Positions 23,291-35,110 of a stretch of DNA of 64,000 bases are shown one piece after another. Location of the stretch: contig CAJJDN010000126.1 in the NCBI GenBank assembly GCA_905182985.1, positions 189,908-253,907 of the forward strand. Direction: 5' to 3'. Numbering within the stretch: position 1 is the stretch's first letter; each line of letters starts with the position of its first letter. A program made the translations under genes and the position numbers. The notes under the pieces were generated by a model. The model searched no databases. It was not told where the DNA came from and worked only from the letters and a program-made list of their open reading frames with translations. The stretch is from Paramecium sonneborni (Eukaryota > Ciliophora > Oligohymenophorea > Peniculida > Parameciidae).

Positions 23291-23531
23291 TAATCTTTAA
23301 TTAGTTGATTCGATGATTTTAATATCAAAATAATATATAAATGGTATTTATTCAAAATTATTGAAAATTTTAAGAGAGAGATCGAGAATATGAGATCATT
23401 AAATTAAATTCTAGAACAAGAACAAATTTCTTTTTATGATATAAAAATAGTTTAGATTTTCAATTGATATTGTTTCTTATTCTATTAAATTTTCTAATTA
23501 TTTATAAATTTAACGGATAAATTCTTTTTAA

Positions 23532-26054
23532 ATGAATAATTCCAAAGATCCATTTAGGTATAGTTAATGATATTTAAAAAAGATAGGTACTGCCAATAAC
23601 TAAAAAATATGAGTAACAAAAGTTTTATAGAGATGTATTACTAAACCATTTATCTATTATTTTAATATCATTAAAAAAATACGAAGCACAATTAGAATAA
23701 GAGATTGCTCAAAAAAAGCTCAGCTTAAAATGTTTTGATATTAAACCTTAACTTAATGATTAAATTCACACTCCAAAAAAAGTTCCATTTCATTAAATAG
23801 ATACTTTTTAATAAAATTCTACTATAAAAAAAAAACCAAATCCAAAAAAAGTTCCATAACATTAAATAGATACTTTTTAATAAAATTCTACTATAATAAA
23901 AAAACCAAATNNNNNNNNNNNNNNNNNNNNNNNNNNNNNNNNNNNNNNNNNNNNNNNNNNNNNNNNNNNNNNNNNNNNNNNNNNNNNNNNNNNNNNNNNN
24001 NNNNNNNNNNNNNNNNNNNNNNNNNNNNNNNNNNNNNNNNNNNNNNNNNNNNNNNNNNNNNNNNNNNNNNNNNNNNNNNNNNNNNNNNNNNNNNNNNNNN
24101 NNNNNNNNNNNNNNNNNNNNNNNNNNNNNNNNNNNNNNNNNNNNNNNNNNNNNNNNNNNNNNNNNNNNNNNNNNNNNNNNNNNNNNNNNNNNNNNNNNNN
24201 NNNNNNNNNNNNNNNNNNNNNNNNNNNNNNNNNNNNNNNNNNNNNNNNNNNNNNNNNNNNNNNNNNNNNNNNNNNNNNNNNNNNNNNNNNNNNNNNNNNN
24301 NNNNNNNNNNNNNNNNNNNNNNNNNNNNNNNNNNNNNNNNNNNNNNNNNNNNNNNNNNNNNNNNNNNNNNNNNNNNNNNNNNNNNNNNNNNNNNNNNNNN
24401 NNNNNNNNNNNNNNNNNNNNNNNNNNNNNNNNNNNNNNNNNNNNNNNNNNNNNNNNNNNNNNNNNNNNNNNNNNNNNNNNNNNNNNNNNNNNNNNNNNNN
24501 NNNNNNNNNNNNNNNNNNNNNNNNNNNNNNNNNNNNNNNNNNNNNNNNNNNNNNNNNNNNNNNNNNNNNNNNNNNNNNNNNNNNNNNNNNNNNNNNNNNN
24601 NNNNNNNNNNNNNNNNNNNNNNNNNNNNNNNNNNNNNNNNNNNNNNNNNNNNNNNNNNNNNNNNNNNNNNNNNNNNNNNNNNNNNNNNNNNNNNNNNNNN
24701 NNNNNNNNNNNNNNNNNNNNNNNNNNNNNNNNNNNNNNNNNNNNNNNNNNNNNNNNNNNNNNNNNNNNNNNNNNNNNNNNNNNNNNNNNNNNNNNNNNNN
24801 NCATTAAATAGATACTTTTTAATAAAATTCTACTATAAAAAAAAAACCAAATCCAAAAAAAGTTCCATAACATTAAATAGATACTTTTTAATAAAATTCT
24901 ACTATAAAAAAAAAACCAAATCCGAAAAAAGTTCCATAACATTAAATAGATACTTTTTAATAAAATTCTACTATAATAAAAAAACCAAATGAATAAAAAA
25001 TACACAAAAAATAGCCATTTGATTATAATCTTCTTAAAGTTGATTAAGATGATAATATTAAATAAAACATAATCGAGAGTCAATCCAAAATTGAAAAACC
25101 ACTTAGTCCATTAAAATAAGAAGAATAATAAATACAAGTCATAAAAAATGATAATATCAATTAAAATGAAAATATTTAAAGAATTAATTAAATTGAATAA
25201 CTGCTTGAACATTATCAATTAAAAATATAATTTTAATATAAAGAGGAAAGATTAAAAAAAACAATTGAGAAAATTAAATAGCTAAAGGAATTGTCATAAG
25301 ATAAGAGAAATGTGGAAGAACAATTTAAAGCTTATTTATAAACTGTTGGTAACTTTAATACTTTATGTAAACATTATTAGATCAAGAATTTAGACCAAAA
25401 ATTAAAATTAAAAATACATTGTAATCAAATTTTATTTGTCAGAGGAGATGGTAATTGTTTTTATACTGCATTTATGTATTAATTTTTAGGTCATTTATTA
25501 TTTACTTACAGTCTTGAAGAGTATGATTAATTCATTTAATTTGTTTTAAATTAAAAGATTTAATTTAAAATTAACTACAATCAATTTTAAATTGATGATT
25601 AAGATTTACTAGAAGAATTTTTTTATTAATTACAAATTATTAGGTTAATTGAATAAGAAGAAGATCGTAGATAATAACTCTTAAAAGATTTTGTTGAATA
25701 TAATATCCAAGAAGATGGTTCAGGTTGTTTTAATAGTTTATCTATAATATTTTTAAGAAATTTGTGTAATTTTTTATTGGATTTCAATTAATTTAAAGAT
25801 CAATGCAAAGATAGATAAAACCTTTTAATTTGGGAGGAAGAGTGTAATAATAATGAGATTATTATTTAAACACTTGCAGTATAATTAAAAATGTAATATT
25901 TCATAATATTGAGTTTAGAAATGTTAAACTTATATTTTTTTAAAATGGATAATTCATAGTATAAGATTATGAAAATTAGCATAAGAATTAAATTCTTTTG
26001 CTTATTTAACCAGGCCATTATAATATTGGATTTTTAGAACTTACAAAAAATTGA
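23532..26054 (+). CDS. Otubain-like deubiquitinase with internal 23-residue repeats, frameshifted near 3' end
   Basis: A 25-base intron (about 23550-23574, GTATAG...AAAG) follows a short first exon. Then come repeats of 23 residues (PKKVPQHQIDTFQQNSTIKK...), an 891-N gap inside them, a coiled coil, and an OTU domain starting FVRGDGNCFYTAFMYQFL. Later LIWEEECNNNEIIIQTLA and LLIQPGHYNIGFLEL match the first OTU gene. The His segment is reachable only if one base is added at about 25949-25955 (seven T then four A), so either a homopolymer error or a true frameshift exists. A second DGSGCF element (EDGSGCFNSL) lies between. TGA is at 26052-26054. Total length is unknown because of the gap. Confidence 0.7.
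23773..23910 (+). repeat. 69-bp tandem repeats, left of gap
   Basis: Two 69-base units start at 23773 and 23842, each encoding 23 residues in frame. A third unit would start exactly at 23911, where the Ns begin. Unit 1 differs from unit 2 at a few bases (VPFHQ against VPQHQ). Confidence 0.9.
23911..24801. other. Assembly gap (891 N) inside tandem repeats
   Basis: The gap falls inside the 69-bp array. Continuing the repeat phase across it would need a spacing divisible by 69, but the distance between unit starts (23911 to the inferred 24784) is 873. The N count is therefore an estimate and not the true length. Confidence 0.95.
24802..24990 (+). repeat. 69-bp tandem repeats, right of gap
   Basis: A partial unit, then full units at 24853 and 24922, end at 24990, all in the same reading frame as the left side. 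The last unit has ATAATAAAAAAA in place of ATAAAAAAAAAA, as does the last unit before the gap. Confidence 0.9.
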
Positions 26055-26301
26055 AAAATTTTCATTTATTATCAAAATAATTTATAATTTTTATTAGAAA
26101 AATTTATTTTTTGATTAAAAGTCATTTGCTACAAAATAATCTAAAAAGATAAAACCTTTATGAAAAAATTAGAATTAATGATATTTTTAAGTAAAATTAA
26201 ATAATATTTTTATAAATAAAGTGAAGATTTAAATTAAAATTAGAGAGGCATTTTTTGGAATATAAAAGTTCATTTTACAAATAGAAATTCTTTTAACTCA
26301 A

Positions 26302-26730
26302 TCAACTTTCTTTGGTATAATTTATTTAATAATTTAACATTTGATTTCTTTATCTTGAAGGTACTCCGAAACTACTTAATTCTTATCTCTAATTATTAAT
26401 TGATTTTTATTTAAACCTCAAAATAATTAGGATTAATAATTATAGACACGCTTTATTTGAATTGCAATTATTAAGTAAACAATCAATAATTCCATAATTT
26501 GGTCTAAATACATTTCATTTATACTATTTTTCAGTCAACTTATGATTACTATATAGTAAATCAATAATTAGACTTTTATCCTCTTTGATTTCATCTAAGA
26601 CTTATTGAATTGGTTGATTGAATCTTCTTTTTAGCTATAAAATATGTATCAATAAATAAACTTAAAACATTTCTTCTCTTTACTTTTTTTGCATTTGCTC
26701 AACCTTGAACAACACTTTTTCTCTTAACAT
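26302..26730 (-). CDS. Hypothetical small protein
   Basis: Three exons on the minus strand; introns 26635-26661 (27 nt) and 26504-26524 (21 nt) leave 126 residues from ATG 26730 to TGA 26302-26304. The N-terminal part is charged and helical (MLREKVLFKVEQMQKKQREE, then PIQQVLDEIKEDKSLIIDLL). The middle is hydrophobic with several Cys, and the tail is Gln-rich. No family was recognised. The first intron begins GTTT in place of the usual GTA, so the splice is slightly less certain. It converges with the repeat-bearing OTU gene. Confidence 0.5.
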
Positions 26731-26974
26731 TATTTAATAATAAAATTATTAATATTTTTATATTCAAATATAAATTAGAAAAGAGCTAATATATTAGTTA
26801 GAATATGAATTTTATCATATATGTTATTTTTTTAATTTATTAACTTTATAATTCATTTGAAGAAGCATTGAATTTTAATGTAAAAATTGAATTATTTTTT
26901 AGAGAGTTATAAAACTTTATTTATATTTTTTAATTAAATTCTTAAGATCATTGAATAAATATTTTAAAAGTTAA

Positions 26975-28374
26975 ATGAATAATCAGAATATAGACATCGA
27001 ATTTCTTGATAGTGATGATGAAGGAAAGGTAAATGAAGACAAACAACAAATCTAGTAATAAAATATGTAGTTAGAAGAAACTCCATCACCAAATATATTT
27101 GCAGTTGTCATAATTAATTAATACAGCAATAAAATTTAACATAATATATCTAGAACAGATATAATAACAGCTATAGAGTATATAGTCACAAAAATGCTAA
27201 ATGGATCAATGGTATATATACAATTAATTAAAAATAGAAATAAATAAGACCAACTGATGTGAAGATTGAACCTATTTTATCTACTTCAGTATAGAAGGCT
27301 TGTTGTTTAATATAAGTGGATGATAAAATAGTAAAATAATTAAAAGAATATTAAACTCCTTTATAATTTAGTGATAAAGATCCTAAAAAAGGATTGACTG
27401 TGATTTTTGAATTTAAATTTTTCGAATTTAATGAATTTAATGAATGTGATTTACTTAGTAATGGGAAATTGGTTAAAGAATTTTCAGTTCTTAGACCTCC
27501 TTAAGAAACTTAAAGATTTACAAGTATAATTTTAGCTATAAATAAAATGGATTAATAAATATATGCAATAAAAAAGGTAAGATTAATGGGAACTATTAGT
27601 TGGTAAAGATTATTTTATAATTAAATTACTTAAATTAGAGAAGTTAAAGCAATGTTAAGACTTTAACATCCAAATGTAATTAGATTATACAGTTGGTGGG
27701 TTGAGTAAGAAATTAATTAAAAGAATTAAAAATATTTTTACCTTTATTTACAATAAGAATATGATTCATATTTAGGTTGCAACGATTTATTGTAATTTAG
27801 TGTTAAATATTTATTAAATGTGCCATTAGAATTTAAAAGAAAAATTATGAAATCTTTGATTCATTAATTAATTTCTGGATTAGAGTATATTCATGGTTAA
27901 GGATTTTTTCATAGAGATTTAAAATTAGAGAATGTTCTTGTAACAAAAGATAATGCTGGAGAGGTAGCATTAAGAATTTGTGATTTTGATTGGAGTAAAA
28001 CTCATTTGAATGATGATGGATAAAAGAATAATTGGTTAATACTTAGTAAAGATTGTGGTACAGTAGAAATTAATAGTGGAATGCAAAAGAAAGGGATTGT
28101 TTATGATGCAAGAGAAGAATTATTATAAGTAGGAATAATAATATTAGATCTTTGTGATCCATCATTAAATAAATAAGACAGAATACAAACTTAAAAGGAC
28201 GCAAAAATTAAGTAAAAATTATTTATACTAATATATTATAGTTAATTTAAACCACAAATATTATAAGATTATCAACCTGAGATATAAATCATCTAAGCTT
28301 TACTTGGAATGAAATTTAAATCAGTACAAGAATTAAGAAATTCATAACTTTATAATAATTATATGCAGATGTGA
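26975..28374 (+). CDS. eIF2-alpha-kinase-like protein kinase
   Basis: One 26-base intron (27212-27237) leaves 457 residues, TGA 28372-28374. The kinase half shows IYAIKKV (ATP-binding Lys), then LRLQHPNVIRLYSWWVEQE, a phrase typical of the eIF2-alpha kinase group, then HRDLKLENVL (catalytic loop) and CDFDW in place of DFG. The activation segment is atypical (DCGTVEINSG) and no APE motif is evident. The N-terminal 190 residues are acidic and not recognised; a clear glycine-rich loop is not seen. The relatives phosphorylate eIF2-alpha under stress. The altered DFG and missing APE make normal catalysis uncertain. Confidence 0.7.
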
Positions 28375-28594
28375 TCAGATTGAACTATCTGAATTATACA
28401 GATATGTTAAAATAAAATAATTTAAATATTGTAATTTAATAATTGAATAAAATTATCCCAGTTAAATTTTTATAAGTGTTTTAATGTGCAAATATAAATA
28501 TCACTAATATAATGCCCAATAAAGAGCTGATATATGACTTAATGTTTTACTTTATAAAGTCTTGATTATAACTTCTCTCTAGTAACCATATTAT

Positions 28595-29966
28595 TCAATC
28601 TATTTTTTATATATGATTAATAAATACTTAGCAAATAATTCTTAGATCTAAATTTTGATTTGGCTATTACTTATTTTATTTAAAGTCAATATCTTTCATC
28701 CAAGTGTGCTTCATAATTTCTGTTAATGTATATCTTAATTTAGGATTAATATTTAGAATAGATTTCATTAAATCTACGGCTTCATTTGAAAGATTAGCTT
28801 TTTTAATTTCCATAAAATTTAATAACCCACTCTAAATCTATTAATTTAGTTCATTCATATTATTTCCCTTAAATGGAGTTTTACCGACTAATAAAATATA
28901 AAGAAGAACTCCTGAACTCCAAATATCACTTGCAAATCCTTCATATCCAGTTTTTTGTGTCATTATTTCAGGTGCCAAATACGCAGGAGTTCCACATTGT
29001 TCTAATATTTTTTATCCCTTAACAATTTATCGACTTACTCCAAAATCACATAACTTAATTGATTCTCCTTATAACAATATATTATCTAATTTAATATCTC
29101 TATGTAATATATTATGGTTTTGTAATATTTAAAGTGCCAATATCAATTATCCAAATATATTTTTAGCCATTTATTCTGATAATGGTTTTTCTTTAGTAAA
29201 TTTAATTAAATCTCCACCTTCTACATATTCCATAATTAAATAAATTTATCTTTTAGTTTCAAAAACTTCATATAAACGTATACAACATTTATATGGTTAT
29301 AAGAGTTTCATTAAAGTAATTTCTTACATTAATCTTTTTTTGGCACTCTCATTTTTTAAACTTGATTTATCAATAATTTTCATTGCCACTTTTACTCCAG
29401 TGAGTATTTAGATTCCTAAACAAACTTTAGCAAAAGCTCCTTTTCCTATTACAGAACACAGCTGCCTATTTTAAGTCTATATATTAAACCTTATAATAAT
29501 CTGCTGTTGTTGTTGGTATTCTTTTTTTCACTTTTATTGTATTTGCTATTCTGTTAGCTAATATTACCCGTTCCTTCATTAAATCTTCATCCATCTTAAT
29601 CTATGGCTCATTTAATTACAATAAGAAATCTTAACAATCTGCTAATTCAATTTCAGGACCTAATAAATCTCCTAAAATTCTTGGAATTTTATCTTCTTTT
29701 GGTCCATTTGATGTAGATCTTGTACGAACTGAAGAAGTAGATCTACTAACACTAATATTTGTTATTTGCTTTTTCTATTTTACTAAATCTATTTTGACAG
29801 CCTCAACTTTATTATTATTTTTAGTAATCGAAGTTACAGGTCGTGATGCTATTGGTTTAGGTAATGTTTTCAACGATGATTGATTTGTATGATGAGATTT
29901 ATTGGCAGATAGTGTTATACATTTCACTTATTTAACCTGCTGATTTAATTTCTTCAGTTAACTCAT
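28595..29966 (-). CDS. CAMK-like Ser/Thr protein kinase
   Basis: Two exons; splicing the 28-base intron 29462-29489 gives 447 residues, ATG 29966 to TGA 28595-28597. A 150-residue basic and Ser-rich N-terminus precedes the kinase domain: SVIGKGAFAKVCLG (glycine loop), VAMKIID (Lys), EYVEGGDLIKF, HRDIKLDNIL, CDFGVSR, CGTPAYLAPEIM, DIWSSGVLLY and WMKD at the end. All catalytic residues are present. The GTPAYLAPE and GYEGFASDIWS pattern fits CAMK-type kinases. There is no evident calmodulin-binding or EF-hand region after the domain. The gene converges with the eIF2-alpha-kinase-like gene across about 220 bases. Confidence 0.88.
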
Positions 29967-31028
29967 TATAAACAGTTAATTTATTAAAAATATATTTTAA
30001 CATAAATAAAACCCATTTTATATTCTTATTTTCAATGTAAAATATTAATTTATATTATTCCACTTTAAAAAATAGAATTCAATTCTTTAAAGATTATAAT
30101 TATAATATAATTGCAATAGTTCATTAATTTTAAATATTTAATTTTTCTTTGATTATATAAATATTCAATTATATCATTACTAATCAATATATTTAATTCC
30201 AATATTAAAATTATTTGATGTTAGATTAATAATAAAACAAATTTACTAACACTTCTATTATATTCTCTTAAATAGATTCTCTTATATCAAAAAATACCAT
30301 TTTAATAATACTAATAAATAAAACTATTAATTATATGTCGAAATGTTTTGATAATAAAGATATAACATTCAGCTTCCAATATTAATAATATTTCTTAATA
30401 TATCGCAATCTTTTAAGAAATTAGCTTTCAACAACAATTTTATAATCAAGTTTGTCTCTTAATCAAATTTGCTTTATTATTTTTTCTCAATTTTCAAGTG
30501 TTTTTATTAGAATTTTTAAAATTTTAATGAAAAAAATTACTTAATTTACTTATTTTTCTATTAATTGTTATTGACTTTTAATATATCATACAATTTTCTG
30601 AAATCTTATTAGAATAGATTTAATTAAACAAAACACTTACTTTTGATATTATATTACCGTATCATTTACATTTTAATTAATATTTTTTTTAATAAATCAA
30701 AATCATCAATAAAAATTGAAAAAGGGAAAAAGGCTACAACAAAGTTAGAGTTTAATCAATATAATTTGATGCTTAAATTAAAATAAATACGAATTTCAGA
30801 ATTAAAAATATAAAATTTATTAATTGCATGTGTTAAATAAATAATTTATAATTAAATTAAGGGATTAGAATAGTGTAGTGTGTTATTGATTATATTTAAA
30901 AAGCTAGTGTCAATTAATTTATGATTATATTTATCTATATATGAGCATATTCATAGAAAGAATTATTATTTTCAAAATTTCTTAAGCATTTTATAATAAA
31001 CAAAATCGTTATTAAGAAAAAAGAAGAT
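29967..31028. other. Intergenic, AT-rich
   Basis: About 1.06 kb between two divergently oriented kinase genes. It is AT-rich throughout with no convincing coding frame or RNA gene. A slightly less AT-rich patch near 30720-30755 (AAAAAGGGAAAAAGGCTACAAC) stands out but matches nothing I know. Confidence 0.45.
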
Positions 31029-32320
31029 ATGAATTCTAAGGTGTTTTAATAATTGAAAGATCAAGTTGCGATATAGAATAAGAATGAATTGTACATAATA
31101 AATTAAGTTATAAGGTTATGTTAAATAGATCCTCAATGGGGTAAAAGAGAAAATAATTAAAAGAAAAGTGAAAAGTAACATATAATATATTTTTGAAGGG
31201 ACTTTCACATAATTGAATAGTGTTTGGGATAGGGTGCTTATGGGTCAGTATAACTAGTGAGAGATGTTAATAGCCGCATTTATTATGCAAGAAAGGCGGT
31301 ATAGGTTGTTCAATAATGTTAGATTAGTAAATCATAATTAGTAACTCAGGGATCAATAGATAACTTAAAGAGGGAAATATAAATATAAAAATCTCTATGT
31401 CATCCAAATATTTTAAAATTGTGTTATTGTTATGAAGATTCAATGAGGTACTGTTAAGTAAATAAAAAAATAGTGTATTGCTTATCTTAGAATATGCAGA
31501 GTTGGGATCACTATTTTAATTGATAAAACGAAGATAACGAATACAAGAGAGAGAGGCAAATTAATATTTTTAGTAATTATTAGCTGGTTTAGAATATATG
31601 CATAGAATGAAGATTGTACATAGAGATTTAAAAGTAAAAATAGAATTTATAAAATAGCCCGAAAACATATTAATAACTAAATCAGGAGATTTAAAAATAG
31701 GTGATTTTGGATGGGCTACCTAAATGCCAAATTATCATAAAGCCTTCTGTGGTACAACTGAATATATGTCCCCTGAAATGATTTAATCTTAAATAACAGA
31801 TTATAAATCAGACATTTGGAGTCTGGGAGTGTTGTTGTATGAAATGGTTTAAGGAAAAACACCTTTTTAAGGAATGACATTTATTGAAAAGAGTTAAAAA
31901 ATATTATCAAGAAAGAAATTAGAATTTGAATTTGATGTATCAGATGAATGTAAGTAATTAATTAATAGTTTACTATAACATAATATTCATAATAGACCAT
32001 CAATTGAATAAATAAAAAATCATTAATGGATGTTATTTTAAGGATAAGATAGAAAAAGTTCAATTAGAAGTTCTTCAATGATTTCTATGAAATCTACACA
32101 TTATACTTCTGAAGTTCTAGAAAGTTAATCTAAAATTTTTGATTTTTAATTTGGTCAAAAATCATCAATACAAGAATGGGAAGCTATGAAATTTAGAAGT
32201 TAATAGTTTTAGTTTCAACGTCAATAAGATCATTAATAATAATAACAATAATAAAACAATTATTAAAACAAAGGATTCTTAACTAAAGCTTTAATTGTTT
32301 TAGGATGTATTAAACGTTGA
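31029..32320 (+). CDS. Aurora-like Ser/Thr protein kinase
   Basis: Four exons; introns 31175-31198, 31448-31473 and 31634-31657 leave 405 residues, TGA 32318-32320. Motifs in order: GQGAYGSVQLVRD, YYARKAV (Lys), [41 protein letters not shown], then CGTTEYMSPEMI, DIWSLGVLLYEM and HQWM. The DFGWA and CGTTEYMSPEM combination is that of the Aurora/IPL1 family, kinases of spindle and cytokinesis control. The C-terminus is Ser- then Gln-rich, longer than in typical Auroras. The N-terminus is short and basic. Confidence 0.82.
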
Positions 32321-32343
32321 TTATATTGATTTCAAATTCAAAT

Positions 32344-34998
32344 TCAGTTTTATTTTTTTTTCTTTTTATATTTTTCTCTAAGTGTTTTATCTTTTCTCTA
32401 ATCCACTTCCATTTACTCTTTTACATCTTATCCTCTTGAGATATCTTTCATTTTCATGTATAACAAATCCAATCTATAGAGACAATCGGATGGTAATGGA
32501 GATGATTCTAACTCGAGAATATAAGGTCTTAAAATTAAATATATGATACCTATGCATATCAATATCCCAATATTTAATATTATCAATTTATAAATAAGAT
32601 GTCCATCTTCCTTTTATATTAATATTATAAGTATCTAAAATATCTTTAGGTAAAATTTTCAATTTAATTCCAGAATTTGTTTTATGTGCCTTTAAACATT
32701 TTTAAATACATTCAGGAGTAACTTTACATATTTTGCCAATTAGACCATCAATTTTTTAGGATGAAGAACTAAAAAAACTAGAATTTTTATCTTTAGGATT
32801 AAAAGTAATCTCAGCTAATAATTAATTTTCTGGTTGAAAACAATAGCTTCTTTTATGGCAATTTACACTTCTTTATCCAAGCAAAACACCATATAACATA
32901 AATGGTTAAGCCATATAATAAAATTTAAGATTTGTATTTTAATATAAAATTTATGAATGTCCTTATTGCTCACCTGCTAAGCTATTAGTTCCCATATTAA
33001 CAACAGGACAAAATGCTCCATATAATTAATATCCTCTTCCATACATAATATAATTTGATATTGGAGGATGATGAGAAGTCTATTCTAAATAAATTGGACA
33101 TCCTTTTATTCTTCCTTCAAAAGTCTCTCCTATTATTGGATTGAACGGTTTTTCTTATTAAATACCCATCATAAAACTAGCCAGATTAAATGATATAGTT
33201 AATTTCATTTATTCCATTACATCCATAGTTTAAGCTGCTTTTTCAAGAAATATAGGAGCATGACCTTATGCTCTAGCCATTCTTTCTAAAAATGAACGTG
33301 ATTCAAAAACTTAAATTGGTAATGATACAGACATTAAGGATTTTCCACTCAACAAATTAGAACCCATTCTTTTTATAATGTCTAATAAAACACTTCTTTA
33401 ATCACTAACTAATTTTTTATTTGTATATATTAAACCACCCTTTTTAGAATCAACTTCATAATATTTAGTTAATAAAAAATGACCATCCTCTTTTGTTGTT
33501 TCTAGTTATTTATCTAAACCAACTAAAATATTTTGATTAAATTATCTATTAATAGATTATTAAATATTATATCCACTATAAATTACATCTAATATTTCTT
33601 AATATTCTTAAATAGATTATTATTAATGCTATTCTGAAGTTATTCTATGTATCTCTTAATCTATTTAAATAAATGAAATTTATAAATTCTCAATATCATT
33701 CTCATTCTTTATTAATACATGTTCTGTCTTCTACTTTATATAGTCATCTGCTTCCATTATTTAATCATCAATATTTCCAAATGATAATAAAAATCTTTTC
33801 ATTACTTCTTCTCCCTTCTATCCATTTTTACATGATAAATACATGTCTTCAATAATTTATGTTTTATATATTCCATCTTATTTTAATTATATTAAAACAC
33901 AAGATCTAGTAATTTAATATTCATCTGTTCCATCCATTCTATCTTTATCAAATTAATTATGAGATATTTCATTTCCAATATACTTTTTCATAATACAATA
34001 TGCATTTTCATCTATTTAAAAATGTTTTTAAGTATAAATTAATCTTATCTTTTCATTCTCAAAATTTTATTATTGATTAATCTTTTTTGTAAAACTCTAC
34101 GAAAATCCATCTTCAAATTCTACATCTTTAACTTTATTTTGATGATCTGAATTTGAACTTAAATCAAATTCTGTATAAATTATAGCACAATCTTTTTTTG
34201 TAGGATAAACTTAGTATATTGATACTTAAGAACTCCAATTATCAATAAAATTATGGGTTGATAATTCCTAAAAGATACATTAATTTTATTTACATCAAAT
34301 ATTTTAGTTGGAGACATTTCTGATTTCAAAAAAAAGCGCATATGTAAAGGATCATTTGGATCTTGATAAAGCACTTTATTTTAAGATTGATGTAATATTT
34401 TAAATGAATGAATATCTGAAAATCCTTATAAATTTTCATATGTTTTTTCTAATATAATTTCTATATCATTCTGAGATTAATAATATTATTTACTTATAAA
34501 AATTGTGGTAATAAAGGTATCATTTGTCTCATTCTAGAAACTTAACTTGGTTTTATATCCATCATAGGTACTATTTAATTTACAACTCTTTCTGATTCAG
34601 GTATAAATCTATCCCACTCTTAGAGATTCTTCTCTTAATTCTCTTTTTTTATTTTCTACATCAAATATTTTCCGTTGAAATACTCATACCACTATAAAGC
34701 TTCAGATTAGTTATTCCAACCAAATCTTGCCACTTTAGGTTCAATCTCTTATTGAGTTTTAAATTTGATTGACCACTTCCCTTAATGAAAAACTACAGGA
34801 TGTATTATATAATTTTCAATTAACAACTACTTTTATGTTTATCCTTTCACATCTATATATCTCAATACCTCACTTATATATCATATATATTACCTATTTT
34901 AATAAATCATATATCAACAATCTTTCACACCATCCTTTTAAAACTCCACTCTCTTTAAATGCACTACAACTTATTAGAGCATTCTTGTTTTCAATCAT
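32344..34998 (-). CDS. PH-START-like-oxysterol-binding domain lipid-transfer protein
   Basis: Five exons; introns 32528-32549, 34268-34293, 34471-34493 and 34869-34893 leave exactly 852 residues, ATG 34998 to TGA 32344-32346. Residues about 10-95 form a PH domain (SGVLKGWCERLLIYDLLK, ending EALQWYEYF). Residues about 190-420 read as a START-like domain (GFSDIHSFKILHQ, LHMRFFLKSEMSPTKIFDEL, NFIDNWSSQVSIYQ). The C-terminal half is an OSBP-related domain: PFNPIIGETFEGR, then the fingerprint EQTSHHPPIS, ending with PSDCLYRLDLLYMKMKD. ORPs exchange sterols or phosphoinositides at membrane contacts. Two lipid-binding domains in one chain is unusual. Confidence 0.85.
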
Positions 34999-35110
34999 TT
35001 CAAAATTTATTGTTTGTAATATATTTATAACTTATATTTTAACAAGAAAGATAGTTAGTTATTTTTTAAATATATTTCTCCTTAAAATTTATATAAAATC
35101 AATAGAACAA

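Noticed and set aside
23725..25083. Minus-strand frame of over 400 codons crossing the N gap
   Set aside because: It is the antisense of the 69-bp coding repeats and is kept open by Ns; the plus strand is coding.
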